Positions 43,729 through 52,997 of a DNA stretch of 64,000 bases are shown one piece after another. Location of the stretch: the NCBI RefSeq assembly GCF_017876795.1, contig NZ_JAGIOR010000006.1, forward strand, positions 1-64,000, read 5' to 3'. The notes beneath the pieces are model-generated. The model saw nothing but the letters and a program-made list of their open reading frames with translations, ran no database searches and had not been told where the DNA came from. Position numbers and translations under genes: made by a program. Each line of letters opens with the position of its first letter. Position 1 is the first letter of the stretch. This DNA comes from Rhizobium leguminosarum (GTDB lineage Bacteria; Pseudomonadota; Alphaproteobacteria; Rhizobiales; Rhizobiaceae).

Positions 43729-44082
43729 TCATCCTGCCGCCGACGGCGCGGCCACCCGTCGTGCCATCACTCGTCGCCAATCAAGACCTTCGAACAAAGC
43801 CTCATATTGACCCCTGGAAAGACGCATCGTCCCATCCTGAACCTTGGGCCAGGCAAAGCTTCCATGTTCAAGAATTTTATAAATCAGGACCATTCCGCTG
43901 CCATCCCACACCAGGATTTTCAGGCGGTCCCCGCGCTTGGACCGGAAGATCACCGTCACCCCGGAATGCGGGTCCAGCTTCAATTCGGTCTGCACCATCA
44001 GAGCCAAGGCCTGATGCCCACAGCGGAAGTCAACCGGCCGCGTCGCGATCAGGATCGGCAATCGTTGGCCGGCGACGATCAT
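43729..44082 (-). CDS. tnpB: IS66 TnpB (Orf2) protein
   Basis: This 117-residue IS66 Orf2 protein has the signature LPILIATRPVDFRCGHQALA, then VTVIFRSKRGDRLKILVWDG and GMVLIYKILEHGSFAWP. Its ATG overlaps the tnpA stop. Confidence 0.94.
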   Translation of the reverse strand: MIVAGQRLPILIATRPVDFRCGHQALALMVQTELKLDPHSGVTVIFRSKRGDRLKILVWDGSGMVLIYKILEHGSFAWPKVQDGTMRLSRGQYEALFEGLDWRRVMARRVAAPSAAG

Positions 44083-44531
44083 GACGCTCCTCGGATAGCG
44101 CGAACCAGAGCAGCGACCCGTTCAACAGGCACATCGTTCGGAACCCGCATCACAACGTCTGATCCAATCTGCAACGTCAAAACCTGCACCTGCGGCCCGT
44201 CGGGGACCACTCTCGGCAGCGAAAAACGATTGACAGGCTCAGGCGGCTCCGCAGCGATTGCCAGAGGCACGAATGCCGGCTCGATGCCATCGTGCTGCGA
44301 CGGCGTCGTTGTCGCCGCAAACGGCAGCACCAGAATGCCCTCGCGCACTTGACGTCGCCAATCGGAAAGCTGGTTTGCTATAACACCGTGACGGCGCGCG
44401 ACATCCACTACGCGCACACCAGGCTCAAGGCTTTCCGCTACAATGCGAGCCTTCACATCATCCGGCCAACGCCGATTACCGCGGCGCGGCTCAACAACCT
44501 CATAGCGACCAACAAATCCATCATCTGCCAT
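44079..44531 (-). CDS. tnpA: IS66 TnpA (Orf1) protein
   Basis: This 150-residue IS66 Orf1 protein has the helix-turn-helix KARIVAESLEPGVRVVDVAR, RHGVIANQLSDWRRQVREG. ATG 44531 has GGAGAT upstream and is preferred to an earlier in-frame start closer to the element end. Confidence 0.88.
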   Translation of the reverse strand: MADDGFVGRYEVVEPRRGNRRWPDDVKARIVAESLEPGVRVVDVARRHGVIANQLSDWRRQVREGILVLPFAATTTPSQHDGIEPAFVPLAIAAEPPEPVNRFSLPRVVPDGPQVQVLTLQIGSDVVMRVPNDVPVERVAALVRAIRGAS

Positions 44532-44628
44532 GCAAATCTCCAGATAAAACTGGAAACCTTCTCGCATACGCAGCAAGCCTCAAAATATAGCCAATCCAAT
44601 GGGGCGGAGACGGCGCTTACGCTGACTA

Positions 44629-44806
44629 CATTGATGCGTCGAATAAGTCTGCAACGGAATACGCGATGCTAACAGCCGAAACGAAGAAATTCGTTGAGGA
44701 ACTTGAACGTGTCACCGGGACCGATGTTACTTGGATCACCAAGGGTTTTGGTGAGGATGCCATTGTGATCGATCGCAGAGGAAGCAAAACTGAAAATGGA
44801 AATTGA
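44629..44806 (+). pseudogene. displaced 3' end of the PurA/PurZ-like gene
   Basis: In the frame set by joining 41913 to 44629, this segment encodes DYIDASNKSATEYAMLTAET, KKFVEELERVTGTDVTWITK and GFGEDAIVIDRR, then a stop at 44806. FVEELE...VTWITKGF is the C-terminal pattern of adenylosuccinate synthetases. The rebuilt protein is 477 residues from ATG 40658. Its stop overlaps the DUF7002 start by 11 bases, so the two were one operon before IS66 inserted. Confidence 0.9.
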
Positions 44807-45485
44807 GCTTCTTGTACAAACCTATCCGCGATTGTTTCACATGGCGGAAGACGGCGCGTTTCCTTCCATCCAAGAACACGGCCTCCTAAGCGCGACCGCG
44901 TTGCTCGACCGCTATGAAATTAACGGGCAACAACGAGTAGCGATCGAAGCACGGCGGCGCCCGGAGAGCGTAACAATCTCGAAGGAGGGCCTGCCCGACG
45001 CTGTTATCCGCGACAACAAACCAATGACAGACAGTGCTCTGGAGAAATGTTTGTTGGACGGGCTTGTGCCAGAGCAATGGTATCGGATTTTAAATGGAAA
45101 GACGTTTTTTTGGCTTCACAAGAAGCGTCTTTGGAGATTGCTGGATGCTGAGGCCTACCGTGCATTTCCGCAAACAATCCTTACGATCGACACCGCATCT
45201 CTCGTTGCTGCTCATCAAGACAAAATCCTTCTCAGCCCGATCAACAGCGGCTCGACGATTATGAAACCGCAGCCACGGGGGGCCAACACATTCCTTCCAA
45301 TTAGTGAGTATCCCTACGCGGATCGGAGGAAATCGCGGTCCGTTGAGAACGCGCTGGTGGAGTTGACGGTGCATTATGGCGTCCAGGATATCAAGGACCA
45401 TATGATATCCGCACACCGGTTCGCAGATGGAAAGTTAGCAGAGCTATGGCGGCGCCCTGGTTCAGCGCCCAATGACGGACCTTGA
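44796..45485 (+). CDS. DUF7002-type protein, operon partner of the PurA/PurZ-like gene
   Basis: This 229-residue protein matches the pattern I recall for DUF7002: YPRLFHMAEDGAFPSIQEHG, LLSATALLDRYEI, RPESVTISKEGLPDAVIRDN and FLPISEYPYADRR. The N-terminal FHMA...I..HGLLSA motif is reminiscent of RNA 2'-phosphotransferase or DarT-like ADP-ribosyltransferase folds, but this is inference. ATG 44796 has AGAGGAAG upstream and overlaps the PurA/PurZ-like stop, so the products likely act together. IS66 now separates it from its original promoter. Confidence 0.65.
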   Translation: MEIELLVQTYPRLFHMAEDGAFPSIQEHGLLSATALLDRYEINGQQRVAIEARRRPESVTISKEGLPDAVIRDNKPMTDSALEKCLLDGLVPEQWYRILNGKTFFWLHKKRLWRLLDAEAYRAFPQTILTIDTASLVAAHQDKILLSPINSGSTIMKPQPRGANTFLPISEYPYADRRKSRSVENALVELTVHYGVQDIKDHMISAHRFADGKLAELWRRPGSAPNDGP

Positions 45486-45544
45486 CGTGAGCGCTACATC
45501 GTTAGGGTTCAGTTAGATTAGCCTCGAAGCCAAACCGAAAACTT

Positions 45545-46093
45545 TCAGGCGATGAGGTCGTTGAACTTTGCGAGAAACCGTTCCCGCGCCTCATAAGGAG
45601 ACAGAAATTGAACGGTGATCGGCGCTGGGCGGATACTTGATTGTGCCGCCCAGTAATCAGTACCATCGGGCATCAGCTGCGACTGCTCTGCCGCCAGAAC
45701 ACGCAGATCAGCCAGCTTGACGTCGGCCATTGCGGCTCGATCAAGTCCAAAGCGACTGAATATTGCAGCTTCGACATTTGACTCAATCGCTTTGTACTCT
45801 GGTAGAAGTTGCTTCAGTGGTCTGGTGATGTCCCCAAGAAATGCTTCGGCAGCATCATGCAGCAATGCCTCAAGCTTGAAGGAGTCGGTGGTGTCGCAAA
45901 CGTGAAGCGAGTGCTCTGCGACCGAATAGAAGCTTCTACATTGGCCAGCATAGCGGCAAATGTTTGCTAATCCTTGCGCAATGTCCTCGATGGTGAATTC
46001 ACTATGCCAAGGGTCAAGGAGATCGAACCAGGTGCCGCTTGCGAGCATAATGCTCGGTCCAGATTTCATCTTGACAGCGACCTGAACGTTCAT
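45545..46093 (-). CDS. HD-domain nucleotide phosphohydrolase-like protein
   Basis: This 182-residue protein has the HD signature: FYSVAEHSLHV (first His), ALLHDAAEAFLGDITRPLK (His-Asp pair) and a later Asp in DLRVLAAE. The opening TWFDLLDPWHSEFTIEDIAQ, GLANICRYAGQ is typical of YfbR-like and phage HD hydrolases that act on deoxynucleotides. Phages with 2-aminoadenine DNA pair PurZ with an HD dATPase (DatZ) of similar size, so its nearness to the PurZ-like gene is notable. Substrate is unproven. It is convergent with the DUF7002 gene. Confidence 0.8.
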   Translation of the reverse strand: MNVQVAVKMKSGPSIMLASGTWFDLLDPWHSEFTIEDIAQGLANICRYAGQCRSFYSVAEHSLHVCDTTDSFKLEALLHDAAEAFLGDITRPLKQLLPEYKAIESNVEAAIFSRFGLDRAAMADVKLADLRVLAAEQSQLMPDGTDYWAAQSSIRPAPITVQFLSPYEARERFLAKFNDLIA

Positions 46094-46308
46094 AGGTGTA
46101 TCCCTCAGCGAATCATCTCTTCACTGCTATCTATGCGCGATCTTCGTTGGAGTTGAGCGGGAGCGCAAGAAGCATTTTCGCTTGCTATCCTTGCTCTCCA
46201 TCAGGACCTAGTTGTTTTTCCAGTCGTCCACGCAAAAAAATGATGGCAAAGTTAATGGCTCTATAACCCCTCAACTACGTCGCGAACAAAGGCCAAGAAA
46301 TCCCACCA

Positions 46309-47667
46309 CTAGTTGCTTTTGAGCTTGGCGGGCCGGTTCGCCTTTCGCAGCAAGTCAGCTACATGGCTTGTGAGTCCCACACGACCAACCACCAAAACCC
46401 CATGGCCGTCAGGCATTGTGGCCAAAATCCGCCGCAACGTTTCAAGTCCAGCTGAAGTCTGGAATTCGACCCATGCATCAGCTTGTCCTGGAACGATAAC
46501 GTCAGCTGTGGAACTTGTAGCACCGCAGTGGAGCTGCACTATCCACACGACGTCGCCGTCATGGACCCATTCAAACCTAACGGGTCCGAGCCGGCTTGCC
46601 AGCACTGAATAGATAGCCGTGACATTTTCAACGACGAAGGAGGGCAACATTTCGGGCAGTTGAAGGCCCAGCATGAACTGATCTCCCTCGCCTTTTCTCC
46701 CTTCAATGATTATTTCTCCCTTGGGCCCAGTTACCGCCGCACCCGAGAACTGAGCCCGCACCGCCGACTGGCAGATTACAGACCGTATGTTTGATCCGTC
46801 TGGATCCTCGGAGGACAGAAGTGAAAACGGATCCACCCAACCTTTCACGGTCGTGTAGAGCCCTGGCTGAGGATCCGTTGGCGCAGTCCTGGTCCATACT
46901 TCCGACGATCCGGTGTCTCGGCCGAAAGTGAAAGGTGCGATGCGTCTCCCAATCACCGTCGTTCGTGGGACCGGGACGCCGAGTTCATTCGCGACCAGTA
47001 GACCAAAAACTTTGTCTCCGAGATGGCGGCTGAACCTGTTTGGCCATAGCATCGCTGCCGGCAGAAAGCCGGGCGCATCCCATTCTAGCTCCCACACGAT
47101 GGTGTGACGCTGGTGGTACCCGCAAGGCCGGGGATGGATACTGAATTCTATCCGAGCATTTTGGGCAAAAGATAGTTCGGCTGAGAACCCGTAGACCGTC
47201 CTCAGTATGTTCAAGCCAAGAGCCAGTGGCAGGGAGGCCGCTCCTGGCTTCTCGACGCAACGTGGCGTATCATCTGGAGCAAATTCGATGAGCTGCCCCT
47301 GGACGACGCCAGATACGCCCCCGTCATGGATGTCTATCGTTTCATTCACGATGAGATGCAAATCTTCTGCCGCGAGACGGTCAAGCACCGCCAACGCTTC
47401 TTCAACCGTCTGCAGCCCATACACAAACTCACGGCTACGCGGGTTGTTGGGTTCATAGCTTCTGACATTCACCTTCCGGTCGGAACTCCGGGCCAACAGT
47501 GCCGCAATCGCCTCCTTCAAGTCCTGAAAACGATAATTCTCTTCAAAACCCGCGATCCTACAGTAGCTCTGTATGAGGTGCCCAGCCGCTGGCCGGAAAG
47601 CCACAAACTGTGCGATATTCGCCGTTGCGGCTAAGGAGTTTAAAATCTCGTCTTTGTATAGCGCCAT
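46309..47667 (-). CDS. PEP-synthase-like ATP-grasp protein of unknown function
   Basis: This 452-residue protein has a C-terminal region like the PEP/pyruvate-binding ATP-grasp of PEP synthase: VICQSAVRAQFSGAAVTGPK, GEIIIEGRKGEGDQFMLGLQ and FEWVHDGDVVWIVQLHCG. The N-terminal half contains IHDGGVSGVVQGQLIEFAP and FSIHPRPCGYHQRHTIVWEL and matches nothing familiar. The His domain and PEP-binding barrel of PEP synthase are absent, so it may phosphorylate or ligate another substrate. It lies 215 bases before the HD gene on the same strand. Confidence 0.65.
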   Translation of the reverse strand: MALYKDEILNSLAATANIAQFVAFRPAAGHLIQSYCRIAGFEENYRFQDLKEAIAALLARSSDRKVNVRSYEPNNPRSREFVYGLQTVEEALAVLDRLAAEDLHLIVNETIDIHDGGVSGVVQGQLIEFAPDDTPRCVEKPGAASLPLALGLNILRTVYGFSAELSFAQNARIEFSIHPRPCGYHQRHTIVWELEWDAPGFLPAAMLWPNRFSRHLGDKVFGLLVANELGVPVPRTTVIGRRIAPFTFGRDTGSSEVWTRTAPTDPQPGLYTTVKGWVDPFSLLSSEDPDGSNIRSVICQSAVRAQFSGAAVTGPKGEIIIEGRKGEGDQFMLGLQLPEMLPSFVVENVTAIYSVLASRLGPVRFEWVHDGDVVWIVQLHCGATSSTADVIVPGQADAWVEFQTSAGLETLRRILATMPDGHGVLVVGRVGLTSHVADLLRKANRPAKLKSN

Positions 47668-47937
47668 ACTGCAACCGTGCCCGTTCGGAGTCGCCCTGTC
47701 CGCTCTTACAGATTCTAGCGCCGTCGTAACACCCCCTCATAGTAAAGCGGCGTCGCCTCTGTCAGACTTGCAATCTGAAAGCGCTTCCAGTCCATTGCCG
47801 GCATCCTTAAGCGGTGTTTGCACTGCGGTGTCCTTGATCGGGATGACGAGATACCCAAATAGCGCCTGGCCCGCGCTCAAAAATGTAGCCGCCGTCGCTT
47901 TGGTTCAGCCGCAGGATATCCCGACGCGACCTGAGCA
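47668..47937. other. 270-bp gap with no clear gene
   Basis: A minus-strand frame (LRLNQSDGGYIFERGPGAIW, then VSRHPDQGHRSANTA) is open for about 45 codons but has no start or recognisable family. It may be a cut gene end. Promoter elements for the ATP-grasp gene should lie in this gap but none stand out. Confidence 0.35.
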
Positions 47938-49068
47938 TCAGAGAAGCCCCCACGCCCGAAACCTCCCCCTCCCCGTCATCTCCCGCAGACCCAGCTCCAA
48001 AACAATCCGCCGCGCCGCCTGCGGCGTCACATCGAGCGTCTTCGCCACCATTTTTGCCGACACCAACGGTTTGGCCATCACCAAGTCAACCAGCTCCGGC
48101 AGTTTTGAAGATGTCCGGCGCCCCTCCAGCTTTCGCTCCATCAGTGTTCGAGCCAGCGCTAGCCTGTCATGCTCCTTGAGCCCGATCTCCGCGGCTGCGA
48201 TCAGTCCGTGGGCGATGGCGAGCAGCCGGGTCTCGCGGCCTCGATGCTGGCGCCGATCGACAGGAATGGTTTTCAGGCCGAGATTGATGGGGGCGAGATG
48301 GGCACCTGACGTGACGCCGACCTGGCGCAGGATCGACGCGGCCAGCAGCCGGCCGAGCCAAGGGGCGTGCTGAAGGACGGACAATTCACTCCAGGCATCG
48401 AGGGCGACGATCGCCTGCAGCACCGCCGGCAGGTTTTCGGCCTGATGCACCACGCTGTGCCATTCCTCCAGCCGGGCGTCCTCGTCCCAGTCGAGATCAT
48501 AGACCAGTGCGTCTCTGTCTGCCGCGCTGGCGCGACCGGGCCGTGTGGCGTTTGCGATCGCCGCCTCCGATCGGGCCAGCACGGCATCGATAGCGGCGTA
48601 GTCAACGCCGGGTAGATTTTTGATGTCGTCGGCGATGTCCCCCTCCCCTTCCGCGTCGATCGCGACCCCCGCCCGAGTAACTCCGGCCGTCGTCGCCTGG
48701 TCCCCGCCGCCCGAGCCGATCTCCGAGGTTTTCCGTAGCGAGCGGATGCCGTCGGCAGAGAGCGCCCAATCAGGGGATTGGCCGGCGACGCGCCGGCGAG
48801 TTCGCAGCACGTCGCGGGCGATTGTCAGCTCATGGGTCGGTGTGCGAATATCGCGGGTAGCGTCGTGGAGCACTAGATCTTCGAGATGGACGAGCTCGCC
48901 GTCAATCCACAGCGAGGCACAGGCGTCGGCAAAGTGGGAGCGTTCGACCCATCCTCCACCGACCGGCGAACGCGCAATCCGTTCGTCCAGACGCGTGAGT
49001 GCGATACCGGCGTCGAAAGCCGGCCGCATCAGGGCGGTCATGCTGATTTTCGCGAAATCGTAAGCCAT
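47938..49068 (-). CDS. DUF1612/HTH protein of rhizobial plasmids
   Basis: This 376-residue protein matches the pattern I recall for the DUF1612 (RHE_PE00001-type) family common on Rhizobium plasmids. Landmarks are [40 protein letters not shown], a central Asp-rich [20 protein letters not shown] and a C-terminal winged-helix-like segment ([40 protein letters not shown]). It is probably a DNA-binding protein; no function is established. An inverted repeat AGGAACT...AGTTCCT lies upstream at 49095-49123 and could be an operator. Confidence 0.75.
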   Translation of the reverse strand: MAYDFAKISMTALMRPAFDAGIALTRLDERIARSPVGGGWVERSHFADACASLWIDGELVHLEDLVLHDATRDIRTPTHELTIARDVLRTRRRVAGQSPDWALSADGIRSLRKTSEIGSGGGDQATTAGVTRAGVAIDAEGEGDIADDIKNLPGVDYAAIDAVLARSEAAIANATRPGRASAADRDALVYDLDWDEDARLEEWHSVVHQAENLPAVLQAIVALDAWSELSVLQHAPWLGRLLAASILRQVGVTSGAHLAPINLGLKTIPVDRRQHRGRETRLLAIAHGLIAAAEIGLKEHDRLALARTLMERKLEGRRTSSKLPELVDLVMAKPLVSAKMVAKTLDVTPQAARRIVLELGLREMTGRGRFRAWGLL

Positions 49069-49338
49069 TGATTTTATGATAAATGATTTCTTACAGGAAC
49101 TCTATACGGATATTACAGTTCCTCACATAGTATGATTAGCGGTTGGCGTTCTAACCATCGATAAGTACCAATTATCGGAGGTGATTGATTTAAGCCCGCA
49201 AATCAGTGATGTCGGGGCTCCGTGGGAATCTCTGCAATAATACCCGCTAAGAGATTTTTCGTGTGACGGAAAACAGATGATTTCCGCGTAGCGGTTCGGC
49301 GCGTCGAAATCGACGGGGTGACCGGGCAATTATTTACG

Positions 49339-49395
49339 CGACAAACCCTGTCGGAATGTGAGACTGTGCGGCAACTCGGAATTTGAGGTTTGTCG
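49339..49395. promoter_or_regulatory. candidate res site of the Tn3-family element
   Basis: An inverted pair CGACAAACC (49339-49347) and GGTTTGTCG (49387-49395), with internal TCGGAAT repeats, lies directly before tnpR. Its place and dyad structure fit a resolvase recombination and repression site. Confidence 0.5.
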
Positions 49396-49398
49396 TGC

Positions 49399-50004
49399 AT
49401 GTTGATTGGTTACATGCGGGTATCGAGCAGTGATGAGCGGCAGTCGGTTGCCTTGCAGCGCGACGCCCTGCTTGCGGCCGGGGTCGATCAGCGTCACCTG
49501 CATCAGGATCGTGCTTCGGGCGCGCGCGACGATCGGCCGGGGCTGAAGGCTTGCCTTGCAGAATTGTGCGAAGGTGACGTCCTAGTCGTTTGGAAGCTCG
49601 ACCGTCTGGGCCGGTCACTCTCCCACCTGATCCGGCTCGTCGAGGATCTGAAGATACGCGGGGTCGCCTTCCGCTCGTTGACGGAAGCGATCGATACGAC
49701 GAATTCGCACGGCGCATTCCTGTTCAACCTGTTTGGCACGCTTGCCGAATACGAGAGAGTGCTGATCACGGAGCGGGTCAACGCTGGTCTGGCGGCGGCA
49801 CGCCGGCGCGGTCGCAAGGGCGGCAGGCCACCGACGATCGACACCGAAAAGGTCGAGCAGATTCTGGCGGCGCTGGAAGCCGGCGCCAGCAAGGCGTCGG
49901 TGTGTCGGACATTCAAGGTGCCGCGCTCGACGCTCATCGACACATTGCGGCGAACAGGATGGACCGGACCGGGCAAAGAAGATGAGCCTGCTCCCCCAGT
50001 TTGA
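49399..50004 (+). CDS. tnpR: TnpR serine resolvase
   Basis: This 201-residue Tn3-type resolvase has the catalytic Ser region MLIGYMRVSSSDERQSVALQ, core motifs VVWKLDRLGRSLSHLIRLVE and GAFLFNLFGTLAEYERVLIT, and a C-terminal HTH (SKASVCRTFKVPRSTLIDTL). It resolves cointegrates at res. ATG 49399 is used rather than a TTG three codons earlier. It ends 14 bases before tnpA. Confidence 0.95.
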   Translation: MLIGYMRVSSSDERQSVALQRDALLAAGVDQRHLHQDRASGARDDRPGLKACLAELCEGDVLVVWKLDRLGRSLSHLIRLVEDLKIRGVAFRSLTEAIDTTNSHGAFLFNLFGTLAEYERVLITERVNAGLAAARRRGRKGGRPPTIDTEKVEQILAALEAGASKASVCRTFKVPRSTLIDTLRRTGWTGPGKEDEPAPPV

Positions 50005-50018
50005 GAGCGGTGTGACCG

Positions 50019-52988
50019 ATGGCCTTCCTCGACGCGCAGTCACGTACCGTTCTGTTCGACCCACCCGACGTTTATGAAGAGGCGCTTGCGCGCTATGCGC
50101 TGTCCGCTGAGGACATCGCTTTCGCCAGGGCGCATCGCCGATCGAATAATCGTCTGGGTTTTGCCATCCAACTCGCCCTGGTGCGTGACCTCGGTCGTCC
50201 GCTCCGCGCTGGGGAAGTTCCGCCTCAGGCGGTCATCTCCGTTGTCGCCGACCAGCTCGGCATCGACGCTGCGGTGTTCGCACTCTATGCCCAGCGGGAG
50301 GAAACCCGTCGAGAACATACGCGGGAGATTGTCGTCGCACTGGATCTCCAGCCCGTCCGGGCGAGCGATTATCGATCCCTGATCACCGCGGCGGCACGCG
50401 AGGCCGCCGCGACCGAACAAGGCGAGCCGATCACCAAGGCCGTGATCGAAGCCTTGAAGGAGAGGAAGCTGCTCGTTCCTGTGCCGGAACTGCTGATACG
50501 TCTGGCGATGGCGGGCCGGGCGGCAGCGCGACGACAGGCTTATCGCGGCTTGATCCGGGGCATGGAGCAACCGTCCATCGAGGCGCTTGATCAGCTTCTC
50601 ATCGATCGGTCCGGCGATCGGAGCCATCTCGGCTGGATTGCGGAAGCGCCGGAGGGGACGAAACTGAAAAACCTCAAGGGCCTGATTGCCCGGCTTGAGG
50701 TTCTGCGTTCGGCGGCGATTTCCGATGAGCGGCGTAAAACGATCCATGCCAACCGCTATGGCATCATCGCTCGGGACGCCCGCATTCTGCATGCCCGTGA
50801 GATACGACGCCTGACATCCGAGCGCCGCTACGCCACGCTGACGGCGTTCGTCATCGAGAGGCAGGCGGCAATCACCGACCTTGCGATCGACATGTTCTGC
50901 AAACTGATCGGCAGCACACGTCGCAAGGCTGAACTGAGCCGCACAGAACGCCGGCTGAAAGAAGCCGAGATTCTTGATGGGGTGGCGCTCGATCATCTCA
51001 AGCTTGGCGAGGCGCTTCTGGCCGCCCGTGAGAGCAACACCGATCTCGCATCCGCAATTGCAGTCTCACTCGGCTGGGACGGATTGACCGCCAGCATGGC
51101 GGCAGCCAGGTCCGTCGTGCGCCCCGATCGCAGCGACGAATTCGATGAGCTCATAGAGCGGCACAAATCGCTGCGAAAGCTGGGCAGGCTCATGGTCGGC
51201 GCGTTCTCTTTCCGGTCGTTTCGTCCCGATGATCCGGTTTTGAGGGCAGTGGATCATCTGCGTGCGCTCTACAGTGGCAGGAAACTACCCGCGCAGGTGC
51301 CGTTCGCGTTCATGACCCGCAAGTGGCGGCGACGTGTGCGCTCGGACGGTGTCACCATCGACCTGCGGGCCTGGGAAGTGGCGGTGCTCGTTCACCTGCG
51401 GGAGCGCCTGCGGGCCGGCGACATATGGGTTGATGGCAGCCGGGCATGGCGCAGTTTCGAGGATTATCTTCTGCCTCGACCGATCTTCGCCCTGATGCGC
51501 GCCGAAGGGCGGCTCGGGCTTGCCATCCCTGACAGCTTTGCCGAATGGCGAGCCGAACGAACCGCCACACTCGACGCGAAACTCAAAGAGCTGGCAAGGG
51601 CGGCGGCCGCCAACGCCATTCCAGATGCGGCTATTTCCGACAAGGGTTTGTCGGTCTCCCCGATCCGCGAGGAGGAGCGTGACAGGATCGTCGCGCTCAG
51701 CCGGCGTCTTTATATCCTCGTGCCCCGGATCAGGATCACCAGCCTGCTTGCTGAGGTCCACAGCTGGACCAGGTTCCTTGACAGCTTCACACACTATCGC
51801 ACCGGCGAGACGGCGAACGATGAGGCAGCACTGATGGCCGCTATCCTTGCCGACGCCACCAATGCCGGTGCTGAACGCATGGCGGAAAGCTCACGCGGCG
51901 TCACAATCCACCAGATGATGCTAATGGTGGATCGGCATCTACGATCAGAAACCTACGCCACGGCGACTGCCGTGCTGGTCGATGCGCAGCAAGCCCATCC
52001 GTTCGCCGAGGTCTGGGGCGACGGTCATATCTCCTCCTCGGACGGGCAGTTCTTTCCGGCAGGCGGGCGCGGTGAAGCCAGTCTCGAATACAATGCAAAA
52101 TACGGCAAAAGACCAGGTGCCTCGGTCTATGGCTTCCTGTCCAATCGTTTCGCCTCCTTTTTCTCCCGGATGATCCAGGCGTCCGAGAGCGAAGCGCCCT
52201 ACGTGCTCGACGGCCTCCTTCACAACGAGAGCTCGGTCGAAATCCATGAGCATGCAACCGATACCGCCGGCGCGACCGAAACGACATTCGCTATGTTCCA
52301 CGGTTTCGGCTATAGGCTCATTCCCCGTATCCGCAATCTCGGCAATCGCAGGCTCTTCGTCATCGATCCCGACCCGGCGTACGAGCCGCTCGGGGCGCTG
52401 ATCGCGGGAACCGTCAACATGGATGTCATCGAGCAGCACTGGAATGAGGTCTTGCGGTTGAAGGCATCGATCGGCGCGGGCCTGGTGCCGCCGTCCGTCA
52501 TCCTCAAGAAGCTTGCCGCATCGCCTCGGCAAAACCGGCTCAATCAGGCGCTGCGTGAAATGGGCCGGATTGAACGCTCGATCTTCATCTGCGACTGGTT
52601 GCTCGACACCAAGCTCCGGCGCAGATCGCATGCCATCCTCAACAAGGGTGAAAGCCGTCACGCCCTTGCCCGGGCGGTCTTCCTCCACCAGCTTGGCGAG
52701 CTGCGCAACCGCGTGGCGGAAACCATGGCCTATCGGGCGTCAGGTCTCAACCTCGTCGTCAACGCCATTATCCTGTGGAACACCGTCTATCTCAGCCGCG
52801 CTGTCGATTATGTCCGCACCCAGGGCATTGATATTCCCGCCGAGCTGCTCTCCCAGGTCGCACCGCTTCCCTGGGCTCATATCGCACTCACCGGCGACTA
52901 TCTCTGGAACGAAATTGACCGACCCCTCGAACGCTTCAGGCCGATCCGCGCTAACCGTTTCAATCCAAACAACTTCGCTTTCCCTTAG
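50019..52988 (+). CDS. tnpA: TnpA transposase of the Tn3-family element
   Basis: This 989-residue Tn3-family transposase has the N-terminal DUF4158 region (RSNNRLGFAIQLALVRDLGR) and the C-terminal DDE domain (EVWGDGHISSSDGQFF, YVLDGLLHNESSVEIHEHAT, HGFGYRLIPRIRNL and NAIILWNTVYL). Full length with no breaks, so the transposon may be active. Its last codons lie inside the right inverted repeat. Confidence 0.96.
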   Translation: MAFLDAQSRTVLFDPPDVYEEALARYALSAEDIAFARAHRRSNNRLGFAIQLALVRDLGRPLRAGEVPPQAVISVVADQLGIDAAVFALYAQREETRREHTREIVVALDLQPVRASDYRSLITAAAREAAATEQGEPITKAVIEALKERKLLVPVPELLIRLAMAGRAAARRQAYRGLIRGMEQPSIEALDQLLIDRSGDRSHLGWIAEAPEGTKLKNLKGLIARLEVLRSAAISDERRKTIHANRYGIIARDARILHAREIRRLTSERRYATLTAFVIERQAAITDLAIDMFCKLIGSTRRKAELSRTERRLKEAEILDGVALDHLKLGEALLAARESNTDLASAIAVSLGWDGLTASMAAARSVVRPDRSDEFDELIERHKSLRKLGRLMVGAFSFRSFRPDDPVLRAVDHLRALYSGRKLPAQVPFAFMTRKWRRRVRSDGVTIDLRAWEVAVLVHLRERLRAGDIWVDGSRAWRSFEDYLLPRPIFALMRAEGRLGLAIPDSFAEWRAERTATLDAKLKELARAAAANAIPDAAISDKGLSVSPIREEERDRIVALSRRLYILVPRIRITSLLAEVHSWTRFLDSFTHYRTGETANDEAALMAAILADATNAGAERMAESSRGVTIHQMMLMVDRHLRSETYATATAVLVDAQQAHPFAEVWGDGHISSSDGQFFPAGGRGEASLEYNAKYGKRPGASVYGFLSNRFASFFSRMIQASESEAPYVLDGLLHNESSVEIHEHATDTAGATETTFAMFHGFGYRLIPRIRNLGNRRLFVIDPDPAYEPLGALIAGTVNMDVIEQHWNEVLRLKASIGAGLVPPSVILKKLAASPRQNRLNQALREMGRIERSIFICDWLLDTKLRRRSHAILNKGESRHALARAVFLHQLGELRNRVAETMAYRASGLNLVVNAIILWNTVYLSRAVDYVRTQGIDIPAELLSQVAPLPWAHIALTGDYLWNEIDRPLERFRPIRANRFNPNNFAFP

Positions 52989-52997
52989 CGGGTATTA

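Larger units (their letters stand above)
41914..44620 (-). mobile_element. second IS66-family element
   Basis: The ends GTATGCGGCGTCTACGCCCC (41914) and the complement of GTAAGCGCCGTCTCCGCCCC (ending 44620) are IS66 inverted repeats. The 2,707-bp element carries tnpA, tnpB and tnpC on the minus strand, all intact. It differs from the IS66 element at 10.9 kb and has no passenger gene. Confidence 0.95.

Noticed and set aside
51945..52688. 247-codon frame on the minus strand inside Tn3 tnpA
   Set aside because: It lies wholly within an intact conserved transposase gene and has no family match.
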